From: JBAOHV01 sp964450685
GTDB taxonomy: Bacteria; Actinomycetota; Acidimicrobiia; Acidimicrobiales; Microtrichaceae
Reading direction: 5' to 3'
NCBI GenBank assembly: GCA_964450685.1
Contig: CAYVDN010000011.1
Location: 16,440-80,439, forward strand
Length of the DNA stretch: 64,000 nt
This document shows, one piece after another, positions 1-10,681 of the stretch. Below the pieces are notes generated by a model that saw only the letters and a program-made list of their open reading frames with translations, was not told the DNA's origin and did no database searches. How positions within the stretch are numbered: the first letter of the stretch is position 1; each line of letters begins with the position of its first letter. The translations under genes and the position numbers were made by a program.

Positions 1-495
1 CACCCCGAAGTCGCCGGTCGGCCAGACATCGAGGCGGCGCAGGTCGAACAGCAGGAACATCTGAGCGGTCCACGGGCCTATGCCCCGGACGACCGTGAGA
101 TGCTCGATCACAGCGTCGTCAGACAGCCGTGCGATGCGCTCGAGGCGAACCTCGCCAGTTCTGCACCGTGATGCCAAGTCGATCAGCGCGGCAGTCTTGG
201 CTGTCGAGAGCCCGGCCGCTCTCAGCTCGTCATGGGGAGTGGCGAGAACGTTGGCCGGGGAGAACGGGGTCCCGACTGCATCGACTACTCGTCCCCAGAT
301 GGTCGCGGCGGCGCGTCCGGTGAGCTGCTGGTAGGTGATCGATTCGGCTATTGCCCGGAAGCGGTCGACGGGCCGCGGCCCCGCGCCGATCGTTGGTGGG
401 CCGTGACGCTCGAGCAGGGCTGCCGTGACCGGATGACGACCCGCGAGATCATCTGCCGCAGAGACCCATGCAGATCTCGTAGCCGGAGCCGGCAT
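1..495 (-). CDS. DNA-3-methyladenine glycosylase 2 family protein (AlkA-like), partial
   Basis: The reading frame is open to the window edge, so the C-terminus is missing and 165 codons are visible. It encodes a base-excision repair glycosylase that removes alkylated bases from DNA. The helix-hairpin-helix motif GIGPW is at residues 138-142, followed by FDLRRLDVWPTGDFGV. The Asp at residue 162 matches the catalytic Asp of the HhH-GPD/AlkA family. The ATG at 493-495 is the only good start; a stop lies four codons upstream in frame. The alternative is another HhH-GPD glycosylase, but the run of residues around the Asp is typical of AlkA2. Confidence 0.85.
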   Translation of the reverse strand, partial: MPAPATRSAWVSAADDLAGRHPVTAALLERHGPPTIGAGPRPVDRFRAIAESITYQQLTGRAAATIWGRVVDAVGTPFSPANVLATPHDELRAAGLSTAKTAALIDLASRCRTGEVRLERIARLSDDAVIEHLTVVRGIGPWTAQMFLLFDLRRLDVWPTGDFGV

Positions 496-560
496 CAGGT
501 CGGTTCAGGGGCGTTGGTCCGGAGCACACCATCAGCGTGCCACGTCGAGCGCCTGAGCGG

Positions 561-875
561 TCAGGCGGAACGCGTCTCCTGCGCAGGCGCTGCGCTGCGG
601 CGAGCCTTCACGACCGGGGTCGTATCGACATCGCCGTGAGGCTCACCGGCAGCGGTGTAGCAGGCGGCGTGGAAGTGCTCGACCCGCAGCCACTTGCCTT
701 CCTTGTAGACATTGCAGATCACCTGCTTGTGGCGGACCTTGGCCTGGAACTTGACCCGCTCGTCGCAGTGAACGCACTCGACCGTGCTGCCCGGTTCGAC
801 GTCGCGGAGCACCGCCCGTGATCGGGCGGTGATCTTCGGCTTGGCTGTCGTGGTGCTCCCCATGTCGGAGAACAT
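561..875 (-). CDS. small Cys/His protein of unknown function, probable zinc ribbon
   Basis: This encodes 104 residues (100 if the second Met, at 863, is the start). Cys34 and Cys37 form a CxxC pair, and Cys54, His67, His69 and Cys72 follow, enough for one zinc site. The middle (VKFQAKVRHKQVICNVY) is basic and beta-prone, and the C-terminal tail is disordered and Arg/Ala-rich. I recognise no named family; short actinobacterial proteins of this shape are common. It lies alone between the glycosylase and ettA on the same strand. DNA or RNA binding is possible but is only inference. Confidence 0.6.
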   Translation of the reverse strand: MFSDMGSTTTAKPKITARSRAVLRDVEPGSTVECVHCDERVKFQAKVRHKQVICNVYKEGKWLRVEHFHAACYTAAGEPHGDVDTTPVVKARRSAAPAQETRSA

Positions 876-966
876 CGGTCGGTCGCCGCGTCGCCCTGAA
901 CATTCAGTCGTTCAACGGTGCCAACACCGAAGCCAACGTCACCCAGCGAATCAGCGAATCAGCGAA

Positions 967-2661
<1,695 letters not shown>

Positions 2662-2669
2662 GGCGCACG

Positions 2670-2675
2670 ATCGTA
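2670..2675 (-). promoter_or_regulatory. putative -10 box of ettA
   Basis: TACGAT on the minus strand lies 8 bases before the ettA ATG. No Shine-Dalgarno sequence is visible between them. Confidence 0.45.
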
Positions 2676-2704
2676 CCGGTCGCCATGAGGTGGCCCGGAA
2701 CGGA

Positions 2705-2738
2705 GAGTGGGTCCGGACCTGTCAGTCCGGACCCACTC
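2705..2738 (-). terminator. 14-bp perfect hairpin between the NYN gene and ettA
   Basis: The arms at 2705-2718 and 2725-2738 pair perfectly around a 6-base loop. The hairpin sits 17 bases past the NYN-gene stop and before the ettA promoter, so it probably ends the NYN transcript. There is no clear U-tract. Confidence 0.65.
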
Positions 2739-2754
2739 GTTCGACCTGGGTGAC

Positions 2755-4067
2755 TCAGGCCTTCTTGGCTGGTGCCTTCTTGGCTGGTGCCTTCTTGGCT
2801 GGTGCCTTCTTGGCTGGTGCCTTCTTGGNNNNNNNNNNNNNNNNNNNNNNNNNNNNNNNNNNNNNNNNNNNNNNNNNNNNNNNNNNNNNNNNNNNNNNNN
2901 NNNNNNNNNNNNNNNNNNNNNNNNNNNNTTCTTGGCTGGTGCCTTCTTGGCTGGTGCCTTCTTGGCTGGTGCCTTCTTGGCTGCCACGGTTTCCTCCTCG
3001 GCGGGCTCGTTCGAGTCCGTTGGTGTGGTGATGTCGTCCCCGTCGTTCGGCGCGTCGTCAGGTGACTCCGTGCTTGCTGCCGAGGTGGACGTGTCGACTT
3101 CGATGGTTTCGAAGCCGGGTAGTGCAAGGTCGATGCCGCGTCGCGGCGTGTCGAATCCCTGCACGATGAAGGGGCGAACCTCGCCGATCGTCAGCACCTC
3201 ACGGGCGCTGCGCGGCGCTGGATCGCCCATCGATTTGAGCGAGATGTAGCAACGGGCATTACCGACGGTGGCGTACGCGCCGTGGCTGGAGAACTCGGTC
3301 ACGGTCGCGTCGACGGTCTTGCCGAGGCCGTGATCTGTGACGAAGGCCAGGAAGTCCAACGGCAAGTTGATCGCCTCAGCCTTGGTCCTGCGGGAGCGAT
3401 CCGACTTCTTGCTCGCACGATCCCGCTTCTCCCCGGACCCCGATTCCTTGGGTTTCGCTTCCTTTGACGCCCTGGAAGGCTTCGACGACTTGGCGGTGCT
3501 CGCAGAGTTGGTCGCCTTTGTCGCAGTGGCGGACCTGGTCGACTTCCTTGCCTTGGTCGCCTTGGCCGATCCGCTCGCTGCTGACTTCTTGGGGGCCTCT
3601 GCACTGCCTGCCTTCTTGGCGGCCTTGGTGGCTCGGCGGCTCACCGGTCCGCGCACCGGAACGCGGGCGACGTAGACCCACCCGACTCCCGGAACGGGCT
3701 TGCCTCCCCACAGTCGGTCCTCGTCGAACAACCATTCGTAGGTCGCGTGGAACTCCTGGAACGAGTCGTTCGACAGGACCGTCGCCCCCGAGATCTCCGC
3801 GATCTGCAGGACGAACGCATCTCCACGGCCGACCGCACCGGCGGGTGGCGTCAGCAGCTCTCCGGCGAGCACCGCCTCCTCGTACGCCTCGCGCTCGGTC
3901 TGATCGATGCGATGCGCGAACGTCGCGTCGACGACGACGACGACGTTGTCGAAGGGGTGCTCCTTGAGGAAGTCGCTCACCGCCTCGTCCAGCTGCGCGA
4001 GTGAGGGCGCGGTGCGACCCTCGGTGGCGATGTTCGATCCGTCGACGACGAGTTGGGAGGTGGTCAT
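2755..4067 (-). CDS. NYN (PIN-like) nuclease-domain protein with S1-like domain and Lys/Ala/Pro repeat tail (contains assembly gap)
   Basis: Residues 1-150 form a NYN/Zc3h12a-like ribonuclease domain: LVVDGSNIA (Asp9), VVVVVDATF, GRGDAFVL and VLSNDSF supply the usual acidic residues. A Ser/Lys/Ala-rich linker of about 80 residues follows, then an S1/OB-like RNA-binding segment (DATVTEFSSHGAYATVG), an acidic stretch and a tail of repeated KKAPA units. The N gap lies inside the tail; its nominal 100 bases break the frame, so frames read through it are artefacts. Past the gap the repeat frame continues to AKKAPAKKA and a TGA at 2755-2757, which I take as the real end. It is likely an RNA-processing enzyme. 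True length is unknown. Confidence 0.75.
2761..2981. repeat. 15-bp tandem repeat encoding KKAPA, split by N gap
   Basis: The unit cttcttggctggtgc repeats about four times before the gap and three to four times after it. On the minus strand it encodes Ala-Lys-Lys-Ala-Pro units. The identical units explain why the assembler stopped here. Confidence 0.9.
2829..2928. other. assembly gap (100 N) within the KKAPA repeat
   Basis: Exactly 100 N, a conventional unknown-size gap. The real repeat count cannot be known from this sequence. Confidence 0.95.
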
Positions 4068-4169
4068 CTCGATGCATCAGTGAAGCAGGGTTTGGTCTGA
4101 AAGCGGCGGAAATCTTCGGACGTTCCTCGATGCGTCCTTCCGGAGTCGACACCGAAAGAGGTGTTCCCT

Positions 4170-4184
4170 TACCCCGTAGGGGTA
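4170..4184. promoter_or_regulatory. 15-bp palindrome at the HAD gene promoter
   Basis: TACCCC-GTA-GGGGTA is a perfect 6-bp inverted repeat. It ends 10 bases before the TAGGCT box, where a repressor or activator could contact polymerase. It resembles the C/G-rich half-sites of CsoR-type metal operators, but the spacing is not an exact match. Confidence 0.4.
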
Positions 4185-4194
4185 TCGGCGGCTG

Positions 4195-4200
4195 TAGGCT
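4195..4200 (+). promoter_or_regulatory. putative -10 box of HAD gene (leaderless)
   Basis: TAGGCT ends 7 bases before the GTG at 4208, so transcription would begin at or next to the start codon. Confidence 0.5.
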
Positions 4201-4207
4201 CTCCGCC

Positions 4208-4834
4208 GTGATACGTGCGGTGCTGTTCGACTTCGGAGGGGTGATCCTGTCGAGCCCTTTCGACGCCTTCGCCGATTACGAGCGGCGCGCCGGACTGCCG
4301 GCCGACTTCATCCGGAGCGTGAACTCGACCGCCCCCGACACGAACGCGTGGGCCCGTCTCGAACGCAACGAGATCTCGATCGAGGAGTTCGTGGGGGTCT
4401 TCGAGTCTGAGGCTCTCGCTCTCGGCCATCGTGTCGATGGTCTCGAGGTCCTCGCCTGTCTCCGGGGTGAGCTCCGTCCGCGGATGGTCGAGGCAGTCAG
4501 GCGCTGCCACGATCGCGGGCTGACCGCGCTGCTCACCAACAACATCGTTTCCGGCTCGCCGCACTGGTCGAGCGGTGGCAGTTTCGCCGATCTGCTGGAG
4601 CACTTCGACGTGGTGGTCGAGTCGTCCGTGGTCGGAGTACGCAAACCCGAGCGGCGGTTCTACGAGATCGCCCTCGAGGAGTTGGGTGTCGCTGCCGCCG
4701 ACGCCGTGTTCCTCGACGACTTGGGGGTCAACCTCAAACCAGCACGGGCCATGGGAATGAGGACGATCAAGGTCCAGGACCCCGACGTCGCGATCGCTCA
4801 GTTGGAGGAGATTCTGGGCGTCTCGCTGAGCTGA
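4208..4834 (+). CDS. HAD-superfamily hydrolase (subfamily IA-like)
   Basis: The 208-residue protein has the four HAD motifs: the nucleophile Asp8 in VLFDFGGV, LLTNN for motif II, the Lys in VRKPERRFYE for motif III, and FLDDLGVNL for motif IV. The residue two after the nucleophile is Gly (DFG), where ordinary phosphatases have Asp; this variant occurs in the epoxide-hydrolase-N/ACAD10-like group. The substrate is unknown. I chose the GTG at 4208 because it puts DFGG near the N-terminus and follows a -10-like box; a longer frame starting at 4001 has no support. It is divergent from the NYN gene and converges on kgd with 2 bases between stops. Confidence 0.8.
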   Translation: MIRAVLFDFGGVILSSPFDAFADYERRAGLPADFIRSVNSTAPDTNAWARLERNEISIEEFVGVFESEALALGHRVDGLEVLACLRGELRPRMVEAVRRCHDRGLTALLTNNIVSGSPHWSSGGSFADLLEHFDVVVESSVVGVRKPERRFYEIALEELGVAAADAVFLDDLGVNLKPARAMGMRTIKVQDPDVAIAQLEEILGVSLS

Positions 4835-4836
4835 GC

Positions 4837-7800
4837 TCAGCCGAATGGGCCGTCGGCCCTGGACTCCAGTGGTGCGAAGGCGGCCGCCAGGATCATGTTC
4901 TGCTCCTGAGCGTGGATCGCATGGCTGCCGGTCGCGGGGCTTCCCTCGTCGGCCCGGCTGATCCGACGGATCTCGTAGCGGCCCGACAGCGCCTCGTAGA
5001 GACGGCCCTTGATCGCGTTCCAGGGGCCCATGTTCTCGGGCTCCTCCTGCAACCACACGACCTCGGTGGCGTTGGGGAACCTGTCGAGCTCCTTGAAGAT
5101 CGCCTCGTAAGGCCACGGGTACAGCTGCTCGACGCGGGCCACCGCGACGTCGACGCCGAGCTCGTCGCGCATCGTGGTCGCCTCCTGGCCGATCTTGCCC
5201 GATGCCAGGACGAGTCTGGTCACCTTCGCCGGATCGAGAGCTGTCGACGAGTCGCCGATGAGCTCCTCGAAGGAGCCGTGGGTCAGCGAGTCGACCGCCG
5301 ACCGGTAACGCTTGTCGCGCAATCCTGACTTCGGGGTGCAAACGACGAGGGGCTTACGGACGCTGCGGTGGATCTGGCGTCGTAGCAGGTGGAAGTACTG
5401 GGCGGCCGTCGTCGGCTGACAGACCTGAATGTTGTCCTTGGCGCACAACGTGAGGAATCTCTCGAGTCGTGCTGATGAGTGCTCGGGGCCCTGGCCCTCG
5501 TAGCCGTGGGGGAGCAGCATCACCAGCCCCGACACCTGACCCCACTTGTCCTCGGCCGCGACGATGTATTGATCGATGATGATCTGTGCGCCGTTGGTGA
5601 AGTCACCGAACTGCGCCTCCCACATGACGAGTGCGTCGGGGTTCTTGACCGTGTAGCCGTACTCGAAGCCGAGCGCCGCGTACTCACTGAGGAGCGAGTC
5701 GTAGATCCAGAGCTCTGTGTTCGGCGGGTCGGCCAATGTGGCCAGAGGGACGAACTCGGTCCCGTCGTCGTAGTCGAACAATGTCGAGTGACGATGCGAG
5801 AACGTGCCTCGACGGGAGTCCTGGCCAGCCAGCCTGACCGACGTGCCCTCGCGAAGGAGCGAGCCGAATGCGAGCGCCTCGGCGAGCGCCCAGTCGACCT
5901 CGCCACTCTCGAACATGGTGTCGCGGGCCGCCAACTGCTTCGAGAGCTTGGGGTGGGTGCGGAAGCCGTCGGGCGTGTTGGCCAACGCGCTGTAGACCGT
6001 GTCGAGGTCGCCACGGTCCAAGCCTGTGGCCACATGTGGCAGTACGCCCTTGGCCGGCGGGTGCGGCGCGGCGACGAACTCCTCGTCAGGTGCGCCCTGT
6101 CGGGTCTCGTCGAGCGCTCTCTGGAGGCGACCGTGGAAGTCCTCGAGCGCGGACTCCGCCTGTTCCATCGTGAAGTCACCGCGTCGGACGAGCGTCTCGA
6201 CGTAGCGCTTGCGCACCCCGCGTAGCTGGTCGATGGTGCGGTACATGAGCGGCTGGGTGTAGCTGGGGTCGTCGCCCTCGTTGTGACCGTGACGGCGGTA
6301 GCACACCATGTCGATCACGATGTCCTTGTGGAACCGCTGGCGGTAGGCGAACGCCAGCCGCGCGACACGCACGCACGCCTCGGGGTCGTCGCCGTTGACG
6401 TGGATGATCGGCGCCTGGACCGCCTTTGCTATGTCGGTGCAGTACTCGGAGCTGCGGGCCGACTCCGGCGGTGTGGTGAAGCCGAGCTGGTTGTTGACGA
6501 TCACGTGGATCGTGCCACCGACCCGGTAGCCCTTGATGAGCGACAGGTTGAGCGTCTCGGCGACCACGCCCTGGCCTGCGAACGCGGCGTCACCGTGCAT
6601 CAGGATCGGCAGGACCGGGAAGCGCCGAGATGTGTCGTAGGGGATCTGATCCATCCGGGCCCGTGCCATGCCCTCGACCACGGGGTTCACCGCCTCGAGA
6701 TGGGAAGGGTTGGCAGCCAGGCTGAGGGGGATCGACGCGCCGGTGCGTGACTCGAACACGCCCTCCTCGCCGAGGTGGTACTTCACGTCGCCGGAACCCT
6801 GGATCGAGTCGGGATCGACGTACCCCTCGAACTCCCTGAAGAGCTGCGCGTACGACTTGCCGACGATGTTCGCCAGCACGTTCAGACGGCCACGGTGCGA
6901 CATCCCGAGCACCGCCGAGTCAAGCCCCGAGTCGGCTGCCTCCTCGAGGATCGCGTCGAGGATGGGGATCAGTGATTCGGCACCTTCGAGCCCGAACCGC
7001 TTCTGGCCCAGGTACTTGGTCCCGAGGAACTTCTCGAGGGCTTCGGCGGCATTGAGCTGGTCGAGGATGTGGCGTTGGTCATCGACGTCGAGCTTGGTGT
7101 TGGCACCCTCGACCTGCTCCTGGATCCAGCGCTTCTCCTCCGGCTCCTGGATGTGCATGTACTCGATGCCGACCGTGCGACAGTAGGCGTCGCGCAGGAT
7201 GTGGAGGATCTCCCCCAACGGCAGTCGACGGGTCTCACCGACCGACGCGTAGATGCCGACGTCGCCGCCGGTGAGGAACTCGCGGTCCAGGTCCCAGATG
7301 GTGAGGCCGTAAGAGGCCGGGTCCAGCTCGGAGTGCATCTCGGGCGCGTCCGCAGCGAGTGGGTCCAGGTCCGCGATCAGGTGACCGCGCACCCGGTACA
7401 TGTTGATGAGCGCAGAGACCTGCATCTGCTTGACGACCTGAGCGGACTCGACGTCGCCGGGGTTGACGTCGCGGCGCCACTGGACCGCCTCGTATGGAAC
7501 TCCGATGGAACGGAAGACCTCTTCGTAGAAGCCGTTCTCACCCAGGAGGAGGCGGTCGACGTGCTGGAGGAGCAGCCCTGACTCGGCACCCTGGATGATC
7601 CGATGGTCATACGTCGAGGAGATCGTGATGACCTTCGAGATCCCGAGATCAGCGATCGTCCTCGGATCAGCCCCGGCGAAGGCGGTCGGGTAGGTGAGCG
7701 AGCCGACGCCGATGATCGCCCCCTGGCCCGGCATGAGCCTGGGGACGGAACGCTCAGTGCCGATGGTTCCCGGATTGGTGAGAGTGACCGTCACCCCGGA

Positions 7801-8559
7801 GAAGTCGTCGACCGTGAGCTTGTTCGTCTTGGCCTTGCGGACGAGCTCGTCGTAGAGAGCCATGTAGCCGGCGAAGTCGAGCGTGTCGGCGTTCTTGATG
7901 CAGGGGACCAGCAGTGATCGTGTGCCGTCCTTCTTCTCCATGTCGATAGCGATGCCCAGCCCGACGTGCTCGTTGCGGACCAGGCGCGGAACGCCGTCGG
8001 GTCCGGCGAGGAACGAGTTGTTCAACGCAGGCATGTGATCCGCGATGGCGCGCACGAGTGCGTAGCCGATCAGGTGGGTGAAGCTGACCTTGCCGCCGCG
8101 GGTCCTGCCCAGGTACCCGTTGATCACGTTGCGGTTGACCTCCAGGAGCTTGGCGGGTACTTCGCGGAACGAAGTGGCTGTGGGAACCTCGAGCGAGGCC
8201 TCCATGTTGGTAACGATCCGTGCGCCCACACCGCGGATCGGGTCGCCGGGCACGGTGGCCTCGTCCACGGTCGACGTGGCTGCTGGAGCCGTCGCCGCGC
8301 TCGGAGCGGGAGTCGCCGGTGCTGTCACCGCCTGAGTGGTTGCCGGGGCCGGAGTCGTCGGCACTGAAGTGCCTGCCGGGGCAGGGGGAGCGGCGGTAGG
8401 GGAGTCCGCGGCCGCCGTGCGCCCCGGCGGACGATAGTCAGCGAAGAACTCGCGCCAGCTGGCAGAGACCGACGCCGGGTCGCTCAGGAAACGTTCGTGC
8501 ATCTCCTCTACCAACCACGCGTTGGGTCCGAGGGATTCAGAGGGGTTGTCGTCGGCCAC
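4837..8559 (-). CDS. kgd: multifunctional 2-oxoglutarate dehydrogenase E2/E1 fusion (Kgd/OdhA type)
   Basis: The predicted protein of about 1240 residues carries out the E1 (thiamine-diphosphate 2-oxoglutarate decarboxylase) and E2 succinyltransferase steps of the TCA cycle. Order: a short N-terminal E1-type segment (WREFFADYRPP), an Ala/Pro/Thr linker, an E2 catalytic domain with YDHRIIQGAESG, then the full E1 with the ThDP motif beginning GDAAFAGQG and ending VIVNNQ. No lipoyl domain is present, as expected for the actinobacterial form, which borrows lipoyl domains from the pyruvate dehydrogenase complex. GTG at 8559 is preferred over an ATG at 8610 because TAGCAT ends exactly 7 bases before it and MADDN-like starts fit the family. 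It is divergent from exonuclease III. Confidence 0.95.
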   Translation of the reverse strand: MADDNPSESLGPNAWLVEEMHERFLSDPASVSASWREFFADYRPPGRTAAADSPTAAPPAPAGTSVPTTPAPATTQAVTAPATPAPSAATAPAATSTVDEATVPGDPIRGVGARIVTNMEASLEVPTATSFREVPAKLLEVNRNVINGYLGRTRGGKVSFTHLIGYALVRAIADHMPALNNSFLAGPDGVPRLVRNEHVGLGIAIDMEKKDGTRSLLVPCIKNADTLDFAGYMALYDELVRKAKTNKLTVDDFSGVTVTLTNPGTIGTERSVPRLMPGQGAIIGVGSLTYPTAFAGADPRTIADLGISKVITISSTYDHRIIQGAESGLLLQHVDRLLLGENGFYEEVFRSIGVPYEAVQWRRDVNPGDVESAQVVKQMQVSALINMYRVRGHLIADLDPLAADAPEMHSELDPASYGLTIWDLDREFLTGGDVGIYASVGETRRLPLGEILHILRDAYCRTVGIEYMHIQEPEEKRWIQEQVEGANTKLDVDDQRHILDQLNAAEALEKFLGTKYLGQKRFGLEGAESLIPILDAILEEAADSGLDSAVLGMSHRGRLNVLANIVGKSYAQLFREFEGYVDPDSIQGSGDVKYHLGEEGVFESRTGASIPLSLAANPSHLEAVNPVVEGMARARMDQIPYDTSRRFPVLPILMHGDAAFAGQGVVAETLNLSLIKGYRVGGTIHVIVNNQLGFTTPPESARSSEYCTDIAKAVQAPIIHVNGDDPEACVRVARLAFAYRQRFHKDIVIDMVCYRRHGHNEGDDPSYTQPLMYRTIDQLRGVRKRYVETLVRRGDFTMEQAESALEDFHGRLQRALDETRQGAPDEEFVAAPHPPAKGVLPHVATGLDRGDLDTVYSALANTPDGFRTHPKLSKQLAARDTMFESGEVDWALAEALAFGSLLREGTSVRLAGQDSRRGTFSHRHSTLFDYDDGTEFVPLATLADPPNTELWIYDSLLSEYAALGFEYGYTVKNPDALVMWEAQFGDFTNGAQIIIDQYIVAAEDKWGQVSGLVMLLPHGYEGQGPEHSSARLERFLTLCAKDNIQVCQPTTAAQYFHLLRRQIHRSVRKPLVVCTPKSGLRDKRYRSAVDSLTHGSFEELIGDSSTALDPAKVTRLVLASGKIGQEATTMRDELGVDVAVARVEQLYPWPYEAIFKELDRFPNATEVVWLQEEPENMGPWNAIKGRLYEALSGRYEIRRISRADEGSPATGSHAIHAQEQNMILAAAFAPLESRADGPFG

Positions 8560-8566
8560 GGCACCG

Positions 8567-8572
8567 ATGCTA
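8567..8572 (-). promoter_or_regulatory. putative -10 box of kgd (leaderless)
   Basis: TAGCAT on the minus strand, 7 bases before the chosen GTG. It supports the downstream start of kgd. Confidence 0.5.
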
Positions 8573-8620
8573 CTTGCCGCCGTGGGGCCTTCCGGGACAG
8601 CCAACGCCACTGTCGGCGCC

Positions 8621-8626
8621 TAGATT
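8621..8626 (+). promoter_or_regulatory. putative -10 box of xthA (leaderless)
   Basis: TAGATT, 7 bases before the GTG at 8634. About 50 bases separate it from the opposing kgd box, so the two promoters are back to back. Confidence 0.5.
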
Positions 8627-8633
8627 CGCCGCT

Positions 8634-9410
8634 GTGCTCATCGCCACCTGGAACGTGAACTCGCTCAACGCCCGCATGCCCCGGGTGCAGGAGTGGCTCG
8701 AGCAGGTCCAACCGGACGTGCTCTGCATGCAGGAGACGAAGATGAGCGACGCGCAGTTCCCTGCTCTGGATTTCCAGAGGCTGGGCTACGACAGCGTCCA
8801 CCATGGACAGGGTCGTTGGAACGGTGTGGCGATCCTCTCCCGCGTCGGGCTGGAGGACCCGGTGTACGGCTTCGACGACGGCGACGATCCCGATCCCGAC
8901 GCACGGATCGTCTGGGCTCGCTGCAACGGGGTCGTGGTCTGCTCCGTGTACGTGCCGAACGGTCGCGCTCTCGACGACGACCACTACCGCTACAAGCTCG
9001 ATTGGCTAGCGAGGCTGCGACGGCTGCTCGACACCAGCTACTCGCCCGATGAACACCTGGTGATTCTCGGCGACTGGAACGTCACACCCGCCGACATCGA
9101 CGTGTGGGATCCGGCTGCCTTCGTCGGGAGCACACACGTGAGCGGGCCGGAACGCGAAGCGATCGCCGCGCTCCGTGATTGGGGGCTGGTCGACACGCTG
9201 AGGGAGCGCTACCCGCAGGACGGCATCTACAGCTACTGGGACTATCGCAACGGCGACTTCCACAAGCGGCGTGGCATGCGCATCGACTACCTCCTGTCCA
9301 GCACGTCACTGGCGCAACGGTCGGTCGCCGACCTGATCGATCGCAACGCCCGCAAGGGGACCAAGCCTTCAGACCATGCGCCGGTCATGGCGGAGTTCGA
9401 CGTTCCATGA
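8634..9410 (+). CDS. xthA: exodeoxyribonuclease III
   Basis: The 258-residue Mg-dependent AP endonuclease/3'-exonuclease acts in base-excision repair. Visible motifs are WNVNSLNAR at the N-terminus, the metal ligand Glu34 in MQETK, GDWNV in the middle, and the C-terminal SDHAPVMAEFD with the catalytic Asp-His pair. Length is typical. The GTG start is set by the leaderless-type box and by the family N-terminus. The next gene starts within its stop codon (ATGA), so the two are probably cotranscribed. Confidence 0.95.
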   Translation: MLIATWNVNSLNARMPRVQEWLEQVQPDVLCMQETKMSDAQFPALDFQRLGYDSVHHGQGRWNGVAILSRVGLEDPVYGFDDGDDPDPDARIVWARCNGVVVCSVYVPNGRALDDDHYRYKLDWLARLRRLLDTSYSPDEHLVILGDWNVTPADIDVWDPAAFVGSTHVSGPEREAIAALRDWGLVDTLRERYPQDGIYSYWDYRNGDFHKRRGMRIDYLLSSTSLAQRSVADLIDRNARKGTKPSDHAPVMAEFDVP

Positions 9411-10216
9411 GTAGCGAAGCGCTCGGGAGCAGCGGGTCCACCGGGAGCGAGTCCGTGGGGAGCAGCCGTACGTCGGCGAGTGGCGAGACCACGGTCGACA
9501 GGTCCCTGGTCAGTCCCCGGATCGAGGGTCTCGCTGGCCTCGAGTCCACCCCGCGGCGCAGCGAGGAGCGTCGCCTGGCTGCAGCTATCCGCAAGGTGAT
9601 CGACCTGCTGGTGATGACGACGGCCTCTACCGAGGAGCTCCGCCGAGCGGCCGGCGAGGTGGAGGACCTGGCTGACCTCCTGGCAAGTTTCCCGGCGGGC
9701 CAGACCTACCGGGGTTTCGCCGAGTCGGCGATAGCGGGACAGGAGTCGGGTGGATTCACCCGCGATGACCCCGAGTGGGCGGCCTTCTTCGACCACAGTC
9801 CGCTGATCGGCCTGGCCAACCCGCTGTCGCCGCCGTTGCGTCTCGAGTACCGCGGTGATCGAGTCCACGGCTCCGTCAACTTCGGTGCCGCCTACGAGGG
9901 GCCGCCCGGATGCGTGCACGGTGGCTACGTGGCGGCCGTGTTCGACGAGCTGCTGGGTGCTACCCAGTCGCTGTCCGGTGGACAGGGGATGACCGCTCAC
10001 CTGGGAGTCGACTACCGACGTCCGACTCCGTTGGGAGTACCGCTGGAACTGGAGGGCTGGTTCGAACGGAGCGAGGGACGCAAGATCTTCACCCGGGCTC
10101 AGATGCGCGCCGATGGCGAACTCGTGGCAGAGGCGGACGGGCTCTTCGTGGCCTTCGACCCCGGGACGTTCGCGGCGCTGCTGGCGTCGCGTGACGAGTC
10201 GATGGACCAGCCCTGA
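9407..10216 (+). CDS. PaaI-family hotdog thioesterase with long N-terminal region
   Basis: The 269-residue protein carries a hotdog fold in its second half: CVHGGYVAAVFDELLG contains the HGG motif and the downstream acidic residue of acyl-CoA thioesterases, followed by HLGVDYRRPTPLG. The first 60 residues are Ser/Gly-rich and look disordered; residues 60-95 form a likely amphipathic helix. It probably hydrolyses an acyl- or aryl-CoA; the substrate is unknown. The ATG overlaps the exonuclease III stop by 4 bases. Confidence 0.8.
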   Translation: MSSEALGSSGSTGSESVGSSRTSASGETTVDRSLVSPRIEGLAGLESTPRRSEERRLAAAIRKVIDLLVMTTASTEELRRAAGEVEDLADLLASFPAGQTYRGFAESAIAGQESGGFTRDDPEWAAFFDHSPLIGLANPLSPPLRLEYRGDRVHGSVNFGAAYEGPPGCVHGGYVAAVFDELLGATQSLSGGQGMTAHLGVDYRRPTPLGVPLELEGWFERSEGRKIFTRAQMRADGELVAEADGLFVAFDPGTFAALLASRDESMDQP

Positions 10217-10257
10217 TCCTCGGCCCGGAGTCGGACGGGATCGACGAGACTGGCGCG

Positions 10258-10674
10258 ATGTCGCACCCGATCATGTTCGACGACGCGGACCCGCTGCTGG
10301 GGCGGATTCGTGATCTGGCGCTCGCCCTGCCGGGTGCGGACGAGAAGGTCTCACACGGAAGGCCGGCGTTCTTCACCAAGAAGATCTTCGCCTATTACGG
10401 CGGGTCGGAACGCATCGACGGAGACTGGGTGCAGCACCCATGGGCGGTGATCGTCATGGTGGATCCCGAGGAACGCCCGGCCGTCGAACAGGACGACAGG
10501 GTGTTCGTGCCGGCGTACCTGGGGCCGTACGGCTGGCTCGGCATCGATCTGGTGCCCGACGGTTCGCCGGGCCACGACACGGTGGACTGGAACGAGGTCG
10601 CAGAGCTGCTCGATGCTTCGTTCCGTCTGACCGCGCCTACGCGGTGCGTGCGCGAGCTGGACGAGAAGGGGTAG
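10258..10674 (+). CDS. MmcQ/YjbR family protein
   Basis: The 138-residue protein resembles the MmcQ/YjbR fold: an N-terminal helix (LLGRIRDLALALPG), then EKVSHGRPAFFTKKIFAYY, a central strand AVIVMVDPEE and the PYGWLGIDL segment. Family members are small double-wing DNA-binding-like proteins with no settled biochemical role. It follows the thioesterase by 41 bases and converges on the helicase gene with 7 bases between them. Confidence 0.75.
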   Translation: MSHPIMFDDADPLLGRIRDLALALPGADEKVSHGRPAFFTKKIFAYYGGSERIDGDWVQHPWAVIVMVDPEERPAVEQDDRVFVPAYLGPYGWLGIDLVPDGSPGHDTVDWNEVAELLDASFRLTAPTRCVRELDEKG

Positions 10675-10681
10675 CAGCCGG

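Noticed and set aside
2761..2981. Tandem array as a possible CRISPR
   Set aside because: Units are 15 bp with no spacers and encode an in-frame KKAPA tail.
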